Assembly: GCA_035632955.1 (NCBI GenBank)
Contig: DASQFU010000027.1
Location: 1-57,526, forward strand
DNA: 57,526 nt
Reading direction: 5' to 3'
Origin: DASQFU01 sp035632955
Lineage (GTDB): Bacteria; Eisenbacteria; RBG-16-71-46
Under the pieces are notes generated by a model. The model had not been told where the DNA came from. It was given only the letters and a program-made list of their open reading frames with translations, and did not search any database. The translations under genes and the position numbers were made by a program. Of the stretch, positions 27,135-36,089 are shown piece by piece. Within the stretch, counting starts at the first letter, position 1. Every line of letters starts with the position of its first letter.

Positions 27135-29568
27135 CGCGCTCGCGCTGCTGGCGGTCCTCGCCGGCGCCGTTCCGGCGGCAGCTCAGACGCTGCCGCCGTT
27201 TGGCCGTCCGGATACGACCCTGAGCGCACCCGTCCCCGAGCGCGTCGCAGGGGACGAATCCGCGACCCCGGAGACGCAAACCGTCGGGCGGGTATCGGTC
27301 GCGGGCAACGTGTTCACCGACAGCAGCCGCATCGTCCGCACGTTCGAAGTTCCGGTCGGAGCGCGGTTCTCGGCCGACGCCGTGCGGCGGGGCATCCGCA
27401 AGCTATTCGCGCTCGGGCTGTTCGAGGACGCATGGGTCCAGAAGGTGGAGCGCGGGCCGGTCGTCGATCTCGTGATCCACGTGGTCGAGCGTCCCCGGAT
27501 CGCCAAGCTCGAGTTCACGGGCAATCGCAAGCGCGAGACGTCCGAGCTCGAGAAGAAGCTGTTCCTGAAGGTCGGCGAGCCGTACGCGCCGGGTCCGGTG
27601 CAGAACCAGGTCGACACGCTGCTGACCTATTACCGGGACGAGGGATTCGCGCGCGCGGCGATCACGGCCGAGCTCGACACGACCGCAGGCGAGCGGCGCG
27701 TCGGCGTCCGGTTCGTGGTCAACGAGGGCGAGAAGGTCCGTATCCGGCGCATCGAGCTGCGCGGCGTCTCCGCGTTCGAGCCCAAGAAGCTCAAGAAGCA
27801 GCTCAAGACCAAGGCCAAGGGATTCTTCGGGGGCGGCGAGGTCGCCGACGAGCGCTTCACGGAAGACATCGAGAAGCTCGAAGCCTATTACCAGAATCGC
27901 GGTTACCGCGACGCGCAGGTGACCGGCCACGAGCTCCTGACCCAGAGCGATCCGCGCAAGCTGACGTTGGTGTTCACGCTCCAGGAAGGCCCGCGTTACC
28001 GGATCGGCGACGTGTCCTGGGCCGGCAACGCGGTGCTCACGACCGAGACGCTGCAGAAGTTCTGGACGCCGAAGATCGGCGAGGTTTACGACCGCTCGCG
28101 AATCGACAAGGCGCGCGGCGATGCGTACGCCGAGTACGCGGAGCGGGGCTACCTCTATCTCGGGATCGAGCCGAAGGAGACGGTCGGCGAGTCGCTGGTG
28201 GTGGACGTCGCGTACGCAATCGGCGAGGGGCAGCCGTCCAACGTGCGCATGATCCACATCACCGGCAACCGCAACACGCGTGAGAAGGTGATCCGCCGCG
28301 AGATCGACATCCACGAGGGCGACCGATTCAAGCGCTCGGCGCTGGTGCGCTCGCAGGGCGACGTGTTCCGGCTCGGCCTGTTCGAGGACGTCCAGATCGA
28401 TTTCCAGCCGGCCGACAGCACCGACGTCGACATCACGCTCACGGTCAAGGAGAAGAGCGTCGGCACCGCGTCGGCGGGGGCGGGCTACACGGAGGAAGGC
28501 GGCGTGACCGGCTTCCTCGAGCTCGGTCACAACAACGTGCTCGGAAACGGGCAGAGCGTCGCGCTCCATCTCGAGCGCGGCGCCCGCCGCAGCGACTATT
28601 CCCTGAGCTTCACCGAGCCCTGGTTCCGCGACACCCCGACCCTGCTCGGCTTCTCGCTGTTCAACACCGAGCGCCAACGCGACCTGTTCGACGAGAAGCG
28701 CCGCGGCGGCTCGGTGCGGGTCGGCCGGCCCTTGCCGTGGCCGGATTACTCGCGCGGCTCGGTCGGCTACCGGCTCGAGGACGTGACGATTCGTCAGACC
28801 GGCGACGTGATCACGCCCCAGGATTCGATTGCGCTGGTCGGCGTGCCGGTCGGCGAGGCGCTGCGCACCAGCAGCCTCGAGTCCTCGTTCCTGCGCAACA
28901 GCACCGACAATCCGTTCTACCCGACACGCGGCACGAAGCTCGCGATCAATACCGAGCTGGCCGGCGGGCCGTTCGGCGGCTCGGTCAGCTTTCACAAGCA
29001 CCGGATCGAGGGCCGCTGGTACGCGCCGTCGTTGATGAAGGGCGTGACCACGATGCTGCGCGGGAGGATCGGGCTGCTCGGCGAATACGGCGACCAGGTG
29101 CACAGCTCGGCGCCGCCCTACGAGCGTTTCCGCCTCGGCGGCGGCACGACGCCGGATCCGGTGCGTGGCTACGACGACTACATGATCGTGCCCAGCAAGT
29201 TCATTCAGGACGTGATCGTCGCCTACGACACGACGCGCTCCGGACCCGACAGCGGCCTGGTGACGCCGAGGACCCAGAAGGTGCGCTATCCGGGCGGGCG
29301 CTTCATGAGCGTTTACACGATCGAGCAGCAATTTCCCATTGTTCACCCGCTGCACGGTGTGCTCTTCTTCGACGCGGGCAACACCTGGGACCTGTGGGAC
29401 GAGATCCGCCCGCTCGACCTCAAAATGGGAGCCGGCCTCGGTTTCCGCCTCGAGATTCCCCTGCTCGGCAACATCGGCTTCGACTACGGCTACGGGTTCA
29501 ACCGCGACGACGGGCCCAAAGCGGTCGGGCATTTCCTCATTGGTCAAACGTCGTTTTAGCGAGGTCGC

Positions 29569-30126
29569 ATGATGCTCTTGCGGCGCGCCTCGGCAGCGGC
29601 GAGCCTGGCGTGCGCGCTCGCCCTGATCGCGGCTCCGGTAGTCGCGGCGAACCTCAACGTCGGCTACATCGATTCCGCGCGCATCTTCACGGAGTACGCG
29701 GACGCCAAGGACGCCCAGGCGCGCTTCGATCGCCAGGTGCAGAGCTGGCGCGACGAGGCGGCCGAGAAGCAGAAGCGGGTCGACCAGCTGCGCGCCGAGG
29801 TGCGCGATCAGGCGCCGATCCTCTCCAGCCTCAAGCGCCAGGAACGGGAGGAAGCCCTGCAGAAGGCGATCAGCGAATACGAGCGATTCATTCAGGAAGT
29901 GTGGGGCCCGCAGGGTCGCGCGGGTCAGGAGAACGAGCGCATGACCCGCGAGGTCGTTGATCGCATCCGCGCGGTGGTCGAGAAGCTCGCGGGCGAGAAG
30001 GGGCTCAACCTGGTGCTGGATTCGGCCAGCGGGTTCCTGATCTACGCCGACAAGACTCTGGACCTCACCGGGGAAGTCATCCAGGCCCTCAACGCCGCCT
30101 CCGCGGCTCCCGCGGGGACGCGGTAA
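29569..30126 (+). CDS. skp: Skp/OmpH-family periplasmic chaperone
   Basis: Periplasmic holdase that escorts unfolded outer-membrane proteins to BamA. It has 185 residues. A signal peptide covers residues 1 to about 26 (ALALIAAPVVAA). The mature part starts with LNVGYIDSARIFTEY, and long charged helices about 45-150 form the tentacle arms of the family. The position directly after bamA (9 nt) and before lpxD is the classic bamA-skp-lpxD order. ATG 29569 and ATG 29572 are both possible starts. Confidence 0.92.
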   Translation: MMLLRRASAAASLACALALIAAPVVAANLNVGYIDSARIFTEYADAKDAQARFDRQVQSWRDEAAEKQKRVDQLRAEVRDQAPILSSLKRQEREEALQKAISEYERFIQEVWGPQGRAGQENERMTREVVDRIRAVVEKLAGEKGLNLVLDSASGFLIYADKTLDLTGEVIQALNAASAAPAGTR

Positions 30127-30139
30127 GGAGACCGGGACG

Positions 30140-31213
30140 ATGGTGACGCGCACCCTGACGGAGCTGGCCGCCGAGCTCGGCGGAGATGTGGTCGGCGACG
30201 GCGCCACGGTGATCCGCGGCGTGGCGGGGATCCGGGAAGCGCTGGACGGCGACATCACGTTCATCGCCAACTCGCGCTACGACGCCTATCTCCACGAAAC
30301 CCGCGCGTCAGCGATCATCTGCTCGCGCGAGCCGCGCGCAGCGGTGGTGCCGCTCCTGATCGTGGACAATCCGTACCTCGCGTTCCAGAAGGTCGTGCGC
30401 GTGTTCCGCCCCGACCTGCATCGGCCCGCACCCGGCATCCATCCGACCGCACTCGTGGCGCCGGACGCCGAGCTCGGCGACGAGGTCTCGATCGGTCCGC
30501 ACGCCGTGGTCGAAGCGGGAGCGCGGATTGGCCAGCGCGTCGTGCTGTGCGCCGGATGCTACCTCGGGCACCATGCCGCGGTCGGCGACGACACCTTTCT
30601 GCATCCGCGAGTGACCGTGCGCGAGGATTGCGTCGTCGGCGCTCGCTGCTTGATTCATCCGGGCGTCGTGATCGGCAGCGACGGTTTCGGATTCGCGCTC
30701 GACCAGGGCCGCTATCACAAGGTGCCGCAGGTCGGCAACGTGGTGATTGGCGACGACGTGGAAATCGGCGCCAACACCACCATCGACCGGGCGACGACCG
30801 CCAGCACACGAATCGGAGACGGCACCAAGATCGACAACCTGGTCCAAATCGGCCACAACGTCGAGATCGGACGCCACTGCATCATCGTCGCCCAGGTCGG
30901 AATCTCCGGCAGTACCGTGCTCGAGGACTTCGTCACGCTCGGCGGGCAGGCGGGGGTCGGCGGCCACATCCGGCTCGGCAAGGGCGCGATCGTGGGCGGC
31001 AAGAGCGGCGCGACCAAGTCGGTGCCGGCCGGAGCGATCGTGACGGGATTCCCGGCGATGCGGCACAGTATCTGGAAGCGCCTGAGCGCTCTGATCCAGA
31101 AACTGCCCGAGCTGTTCCAGCGCACCCGCGATCTGGAAGAGCGGGTGAGCCGGATCGAGCACGAGCGCGAGCGCGCGAGCGAACGGCAGAGCGAGCGGGA
31201 AGAGGTCCGGTGA
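30140..31213 (+). CDS. lpxD: UDP-3-O-(3-hydroxyacyl)glucosamine N-acyltransferase
   Basis: Third enzyme of lipid A synthesis, adding the N-linked hydroxyacyl chain. It has 357 residues. An N-terminal uridine-binding domain covers about 1-100. A left-handed beta helix of hexapeptide repeats covers about 105-315, with the catalytic His most likely in the QIGHNVEIGRHC segment. A C-terminal helix rich in Arg and Glu completes the trimer. It is 13 nt after skp, and its stop overlaps the lpxC GTG. Confidence 0.95.
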   Translation: MVTRTLTELAAELGGDVVGDGATVIRGVAGIREALDGDITFIANSRYDAYLHETRASAIICSREPRAAVVPLLIVDNPYLAFQKVVRVFRPDLHRPAPGIHPTALVAPDAELGDEVSIGPHAVVEAGARIGQRVVLCAGCYLGHHAAVGDDTFLHPRVTVREDCVVGARCLIHPGVVIGSDGFGFALDQGRYHKVPQVGNVVIGDDVEIGANTTIDRATTASTRIGDGTKIDNLVQIGHNVEIGRHCIIVAQVGISGSTVLEDFVTLGGQAGVGGHIRLGKGAIVGGKSGATKSVPAGAIVTGFPAMRHSIWKRLSALIQKLPELFQRTRDLEERVSRIEHERERASERQSEREEVR

Positions 31214-32532
31214 GGCGCAAGCTTCAGCGCACCATCGCGGCTCCGGTGACGTTCGAAGGCGTGGGGCTGCACACCGGCGCCCGCGGCACCGCGCGTTTCC
31301 TGCCCGCGGACACCAATCACGGCGTCCGGTTCGTGCGCCTCGATCTCGACGGCAAGCCGGCGGTGCAGGTGCGGCCGGAAAACGCGCACTTCGACCCGGG
31401 TGCGGCACGGCGGACGATCCTCCAGCAGGACGGCGTCCAGATTCACACCATGGAGCACGCGCTGGCCGCGATCGCCGGCCTCGGGATCGACAATCTGACG
31501 ATCGAGGTCGACACCATGGAGGTGCCGGAGCCCGCGGACGGAAGTGCGGCGCCGATCGCCCAGCTCCTCCAGCAGGCGGGTCTCCAGGACCAGGACCGTC
31601 CCAAGCGGCACATCAAGGTGACGAAGCCGGTGTCATGGCAGGAGCCGGGGATCGAGCTGCGCGCGGTGCCCTACGACGGATTCCGCATCACGTTCGCGAT
31701 CGACTACGACCACCCGCTGATCGGCCGCCAGCAGATCTCGCTCGACATCACTGACGACGCGTTCCTGAAGGAGATCGCCCCGGCGCGCACGTTCGTTCTA
31801 GAGCGCGACCTGGAAGGGCTGCGCGCCGCCGGCTGGATCAAGGGCGGCCGGCTCGAGAGCGCCGTCGTCGTCGGCAAGGATCGCATCCTCAACCCCGACC
31901 CGCTGCGCTATCCCGACGAGTTCGTGCGCCACAAGGTGCTGGACCTGCTCGGGGACCTGTTCCTGCTCGGCGGCCCGCTGCTCGGTCACGTCACCGCCTA
32001 TCGTTCCGGCCACCAGAGCCACGTCGCGTTCGTCAAGCGTCTCAAGGAGACGCTGCCGCTCCCGGGACGCCGGCCGGGCAGTCCGCCAGAAGAGTGGGAC
32101 ATCACGGCGATCATGGACATCATGCCGCACCGCTATCCCTTCCTGCTCGTGGACCGCATCACGCGCATCGAGGAGGGGGAGAGCATCGAGGGCATCAAGA
32201 ACGTCACGATCAACGAGCCGTTCTTTCAGGGTCACTTCCCCGGCCACCCGATCATGCCCGCGGTGCTGATCATCGAGGCGATGGCGCAGGTCGGCGGTTT
32301 GATGCTCCTGCACTCGGTCGACGACCCGAACGACAAGCTGATGTACTTCATGGGCATCGACGCCGCTAAGTTCCGCAGGCCCGTCACGCCCGGCGACCAG
32401 CTCCGCTTCAAGGTCTCGCTGCTCAAGCTGCGCAAGGGCACCGCGAAGATGCGCGGCGAGGCGTACGTCGAGGACCAATTGGTCGCGGAGGCGGAGCTGC
32501 TGGCGATGATCGTCGATCGCCGCCCGTCATGA
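31210..32532 (+). CDS. lpxC-fabZ: Bifunctional LpxC deacetylase / FabZ dehydratase fusion
   Basis: One chain of 440 residues joins two enzymes. Residues about 1-285 are the zinc-dependent UDP-3-O-acyl-GlcNAc deacetylase, with zinc ligands in HTMEHAL and HKVLDLLGD and the catalytic His in SGHQSH. Residues about 300-440 are a FabZ 3-hydroxyacyl-ACP dehydratase (IMPHRYPFLLVDRI, GHFPGHPIMPAVLIIEA, with the catalytic His and Glu). Fusion puts the committed lipid A step and the fatty-acid step that competes for 3-hydroxyacyl-ACP in a fixed ratio. The same fusion is known in Bacteroidetes and related phyla. GTG 31210 overlaps the lpxD stop. Confidence 0.96.
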   Translation: MRRKLQRTIAAPVTFEGVGLHTGARGTARFLPADTNHGVRFVRLDLDGKPAVQVRPENAHFDPGAARRTILQQDGVQIHTMEHALAAIAGLGIDNLTIEVDTMEVPEPADGSAAPIAQLLQQAGLQDQDRPKRHIKVTKPVSWQEPGIELRAVPYDGFRITFAIDYDHPLIGRQQISLDITDDAFLKEIAPARTFVLERDLEGLRAAGWIKGGRLESAVVVGKDRILNPDPLRYPDEFVRHKVLDLLGDLFLLGGPLLGHVTAYRSGHQSHVAFVKRLKETLPLPGRRPGSPPEEWDITAIMDIMPHRYPFLLVDRITRIEEGESIEGIKNVTINEPFFQGHFPGHPIMPAVLIIEAMAQVGGLMLLHSVDDPNDKLMYFMGIDAAKFRRPVTPGDQLRFKVSLLKLRKGTAKMRGEAYVEDQLVAEAELLAMIVDRRPS

Positions 32533-33305
32533 GCACCGCGATTCATCCCGCCGCGTTCGTTGATCCCGGCGCCCGGATCGGCGCCGCCGTCCAGATCGGT
32601 CCCGGCGCGGTGATCGGGCCCGACGTCACGATCGGCGACGGCACGTCGGTCGGCAGCCACGCGCTGCTGACCGGTTGGACCACGATCGGGCGCGGCTGCA
32701 AGCTCCACCATGGCGCCGTGCTCGGCAGCCCTCCGCAGGATCTCAAGTACTCGGGCGAGCGGTCCTACCTCGAGGTCGGCGAGCACACCGAGGTGCGCGA
32801 GTACGTGACCGCCAATCTGGCGACCGAGGCGGGTGCGACCACGCGGATCGGCAGTCACTGCCTGCTGATGGCGTACGCCCACGTCGCGCACAACTGCCAC
32901 CTCGGCGATCACGTCATCCTCGCGAATGCCGTGCAGATGGCGGGCTACGTGACCGTGGAGGACTGGGCGATCGTCGGCGGCGGCACCGTCGTGCATCAGT
33001 TCGTTCGCATCGGCCGTCACAGCATGGTCGGCGGCGGATCACGCGTGGCGCAGGACATCGCGCCGTTCGTCAAGGCGGCCGGCAGCCCGCCGCGGCTCGC
33101 CGGCATCAACGCGGTCGGACTCGAACGCCGCGGCTTCACGCCCGAGACCCGCCAGGCGCTCGAGCAGGCCTATCGCACCCTGTTTCGCGAGCAGCGCACG
33201 GTGACCGACGCCGTCGCGCGCATTCGTGCCGAGTGCCCGGGCGACACCGACGTCGAGACGTTCGCGCGCTTCGCCGAGACCTCGACGCGTGGCCTGACCC
33301 GATGA
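32529..33305 (+). CDS. lpxA: UDP-GlcNAc 3-acyltransferase
   Basis: First acylation of lipid A synthesis. It has 258 residues: a hexapeptide beta helix followed by the C-terminal helical part (GINAVGLERRGF, ending STRGLTR). By alignment from memory to E. coli LpxA, the catalytic His125 is kept (VAHNCHLG), as is His160 in VHQF. The acyl-ruler position Gly173 is still Gly, which suggests a long (C14-like) hydroxyacyl chain. The His144 position is Tyr (AGYVTV). ATG 32529 overlaps the fusion gene's stop. Confidence 0.95.
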   Translation: MSTAIHPAAFVDPGARIGAAVQIGPGAVIGPDVTIGDGTSVGSHALLTGWTTIGRGCKLHHGAVLGSPPQDLKYSGERSYLEVGEHTEVREYVTANLATEAGATTRIGSHCLLMAYAHVAHNCHLGDHVILANAVQMAGYVTVEDWAIVGGGTVVHQFVRIGRHSMVGGGSRVAQDIAPFVKAAGSPPRLAGINAVGLERRGFTPETRQALEQAYRTLFREQRTVTDAVARIRAECPGDTDVETFARFAETSTRGLTR

Positions 33306-34309
33306 GCGCGATCGATTCCGTGCGCGTCGGCGTGTGGGGCGTCGGAGCGTGGGGCGAGAAGCACGCGCGCGTCTATCACGCGCTCGCGGGTGCGGGCGGT
33401 CCGCTGGTGTTCGTCGGCTGCCACGACCGCCACCCGGAGAAGTCCCAGGCGGCGGTGGCGCGTTTCGGCGGCCGCACGTTCGCGACCCCGGACGAGCTGC
33501 TTTCAGCGTGCGACGCCGTGTCGATCGCGGTGCCGACCGTCGCCCACCGAGCCGCGACCGAACAAGCGCTGGCGGCACACTGCCACGTGCTGGTGGAGAA
33601 GCCGATGGCGGCCTCGGTCACGGACGCCGACGCCATGATCGCCGCCGCCGAGCGCGCGCGGCGCACGCTGCAGGTCGGGCAGGTCGAACGCTTCAACCCG
33701 GCCGTGCTCGCCGCCCGGCCGCATGTCCTGCGTCCCAAGTTCATCGAGGCCCACCGGCTCGCGGTGTTCCAGCCGCGCTCGCTCGACATCGACGTCGTGT
33801 TCGATCTGATGATCCACGACCTCGATCTCGTCCTCCAGGCGGTGGGCGCGCCACCGGAGAATCTGTCCGCCGTCGGCGTGGCGGTGCTGTCCGCCAACGA
33901 GGACATCGCGAACGCCCGGCTCGAGTTCGAGGACGGCTGCGTCGCCAACCTGACGGCGAGCCGCGTGTCGCAGGAGCGGCTGCGGCGCATCCGCTTCTTC
34001 CAGGCGGACGCTTACCTGTCGGTCGATCTGTTCGAGAAGAGCGGCGAGCTGCTGCGGGTGGACGCGCGCGCCATGCGTTCAGCCGTGGCGGCCCACGATC
34101 CGGCGGGCGCCCTGCAGGCGATTCAGCGAACCCGGCTCGAGGTCGAACCCGGCGAGCCGCTCACGCTCGAGCTCGACGCGTTCGTCCGCTCGCTGCGCGG
34201 CGAGGGTGCGGGCGCCGCCGCCGCACACGAGGGTCGCGAGGCGCTGCGCATTGCCGAGGACGTGCGCGCGGCCATGAAGCGCCGGGCCGTGCAGTGGGCG
34301 ACGGGCTAG
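33302..34309 (+). CDS. Gfo/Idh/MocA oxidoreductase between lpxA and lpxB (GnnA-like candidate)
   Basis: A 335-residue NAD(P)-dependent dehydrogenase. Rossmann loop GVWGVGAWGEKHARVY is near residue 8, the EKP motif is in VLVEKPMAASV near residue 98, and the family HxxD is in DLMIHDLDL near residue 178. Enzymes of this family located between lpxA and lpxB include GnnA, which oxidises UDP-GlcNAc at C3 so that GnnB can install an amine. That leads to lipid A with amide-linked primary chains (Acidithiobacillus, Leptospira). No GnnB-like aminotransferase is in this window. It may therefore be GnnA with GnnB encoded elsewhere, or a different sugar-nucleotide dehydrogenase. ATG 33302 overlaps the lpxA stop. 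Confidence 0.75.
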   Translation: MSAIDSVRVGVWGVGAWGEKHARVYHALAGAGGPLVFVGCHDRHPEKSQAAVARFGGRTFATPDELLSACDAVSIAVPTVAHRAATEQALAAHCHVLVEKPMAASVTDADAMIAAAERARRTLQVGQVERFNPAVLAARPHVLRPKFIEAHRLAVFQPRSLDIDVVFDLMIHDLDLVLQAVGAPPENLSAVGVAVLSANEDIANARLEFEDGCVANLTASRVSQERLRRIRFFQADAYLSVDLFEKSGELLRVDARAMRSAVAAHDPAGALQAIQRTRLEVEPGEPLTLELDAFVRSLRGEGAGAAAAHEGREALRIAEDVRAAMKRRAVQWATG

Positions 34310-35427
34310 AGCGCCGTTTCCTGCTCGTCGCCGGCGAGCCCTCGGGCGATCTGCACGGGGCGCGCCTGGTGGCGGCGCTGCGTGACCTAGGCCGGTGCCG
34401 GGTGCGAGGGATCGCCGGCCCGGCGCTGCGCGCCGCCGGCGTCGAATGCCTCGCGCGCGCCGAGGATCTGGCGGTGCTCGGATTCGCCGAGATCCCGGCC
34501 CGTCTGCCGCGCCTGCTCGCGACTCGTCGCCGGCTGCTCGCCGAGCTGGAGCACTTCCGGCCCCATGTCGTCGTGCTGGTCGATTATCCGGGCTTCAACC
34601 TGCGCATCGGACCCGAGCTCAAGCGGCGCGGGGCACGGATCTTCTACTACATCGCGCCTCAGGTCTGGGCGTGGCACCCCGAGCGCGCCGCGGCGATGGC
34701 GCGCTGGGTCGACCGGTTGGCGGTCGTGTTTCCGTTCGAAGAGGAGCTGTTCCGGCAGGCGGGAGTTGCCGTGACGTACGTCGGTCATCCGCTGCTGGAC
34801 GACTTCGCGCCCGAAACGGACGAGACCGCATTCCGCGCCGAGATCGGCGCCGGGGCCGGACGCATTCTCGGGCTCCTGCCCGGCAGCCGCCCGCAGGAGG
34901 TGCGCCGCCATCTGCCGATCCTGCTCCGGGCGGCGCGCCGGCTGGAGGCGGGACGCGTCGACCTGGTCACGGTCGTGCCGCTGGCCCCGGGGCTGGCCGA
35001 TGAGCGGCCGCGACCGGCCTGCGCGCCCACCCGGCTGCGCATCGTGCGTGGGCGGACGCGCGCCACTCAGGCGTTCGCGACGGCATGCGCTGTCGCGTCC
35101 GGCACCGCGACGCTCGAGACCGCGTTGTTCGCGACCCCGCACGCGATCGTCTATCGCACCGGGGCGCTGAACTACGCGATCGCGCGCCGTCTCGTGAGAC
35201 TCGAACGCATCGGGCTGCCGAACATCGTCGCCGGCGAACCGGTCGCGCCCGAGCTGCTCCAAGCGCGCTTCACGCCCGAGCATCTCGCCGCGACACTGGC
35301 GCCGTGGCTCGACGATCCGGTGGCGCGCGCGGCGGCTCACGCTCGGCTCGCCACGGTCCGCGAGCGCTTGGGAGGGCCCGGCGCCTCGCGGCGCGCCGCC
35401 GAGCTGTTGTGGGCGCTCGCGACCTGA
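34294..35427 (+). CDS. lpxB: Lipid A disaccharide synthase
   Basis: GT19 glycosyltransferase that joins UDP-2,3-diacylglucosamine and lipid X at the inner-membrane face. It has about 377 residues. AGEPSGDLHGARL is at the N-terminus. YYIAPQVWAWHPERA, VTYVGHPLLDDF, LLPGSRPQEVRRHLP and ASGTATLETALF follow in family order. GTG 34294 is the only standard start that keeps the whole N-terminal strand. It overlaps the oxidoreductase gene by 16 nt. Confidence 0.94.
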   Translation: MGDGLERRFLLVAGEPSGDLHGARLVAALRDLGRCRVRGIAGPALRAAGVECLARAEDLAVLGFAEIPARLPRLLATRRRLLAELEHFRPHVVVLVDYPGFNLRIGPELKRRGARIFYYIAPQVWAWHPERAAAMARWVDRLAVVFPFEEELFRQAGVAVTYVGHPLLDDFAPETDETAFRAEIGAGAGRILGLLPGSRPQEVRRHLPILLRAARRLEAGRVDLVTVVPLAPGLADERPRPACAPTRLRIVRGRTRATQAFATACAVASGTATLETALFATPHAIVYRTGALNYAIARRLVRLERIGLPNIVAGEPVAPELLQARFTPEHLAATLAPWLDDPVARAAAHARLATVRERLGGPGASRRAAELLWALAT

Positions 35428-36089
35428 GCCGGCGCACGGCGCCGTGGTGGATGGGGCTCGCGGCGTGGGCCGCGACGGCAGCGCTCCTCGTGCTCGGGCG
35501 CACCTGGCGCATCGTGTGGGTCAACCTGGCCGGGCGCGATGCGGCATTGGCGAGGGACGAACGGTGTATCTTCGCGCTCTGGCACGCACACTTGCTGCCG
35601 CTCGTGTTCACGCACCGCCGGCGCGCGGTCGCGGTGCTGATCAGCCGGCACCGCGACGGCGAGTTGATCGCTCGGGTCGTCGAGCGGTTCGGGTACGTGA
35701 CCGCGCGCGGCTCGAGCACGCGCGGCGGCGAGGAGGGAGTGCGCGAAATGCTGGCTCAGGCCGAAGCGGGACACCTGCTGGCGATCACTCCCGACGGTCC
35801 CCGCGGTCCCGCCGAACGGGTGAAGCCGGGCCTGATCTATCTCGCGTCCCGCACCGGCTTCCCGATCCTTCCGGTCGCCGCCGGCGCCAGGCCGGTCTGG
35901 GCCCTGCGGTCCTGGGACCGGTTCCGCATCCCGCGGCCGTTCGCGCGCGTGGTGGTCGCGTATGGCGAGCCGATCGCGATTCCCTCCGAGCTGGACGACG
36001 CCGGCGCCGAGCAATGGCGAGCGGCCGTGGAGCGCGCGATCGCCGCCATCACGAACACGGCCCGGGTGCAGGCAGGGGAGCGCGCATGA
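35409..36089 (+). CDS. DUF374 lysophospholipid-acyltransferase-like protein (LpxJ-type lipid A late acyltransferase candidate)
   Basis: About 226 residues with an N-terminal membrane anchor (WMGLAAWAATAALLVLGRTW). The DUF374 pattern is complete: IFALWHAHLLPL, LISRHRDGELIA, GSSTRGG, ITPDGPRGPAERVKPG, and SWDRFRIPRPF. In Epsilonproteobacteria the DUF374 protein LpxJ adds a secondary acyl chain to the lipid A-Kdo precursor, replacing LpxM-type enzymes. The position between lpxB and kdtA supports the same job here. No LpxL/LpxM homologue is present in the window. The start is GTG 35409 (19 nt overlap with lpxB), with ATG 35451 as an alternative. Confidence 0.8.
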   Translation: MGARDLSRRTAPWWMGLAAWAATAALLVLGRTWRIVWVNLAGRDAALARDERCIFALWHAHLLPLVFTHRRRAVAVLISRHRDGELIARVVERFGYVTARGSSTRGGEEGVREMLAQAEAGHLLAITPDGPRGPAERVKPGLIYLASRTGFPILPVAAGARPVWALRSWDRFRIPRPFARVVVAYGEPIAIPSELDDAGAEQWRAAVERAIAAITNTARVQAGERA

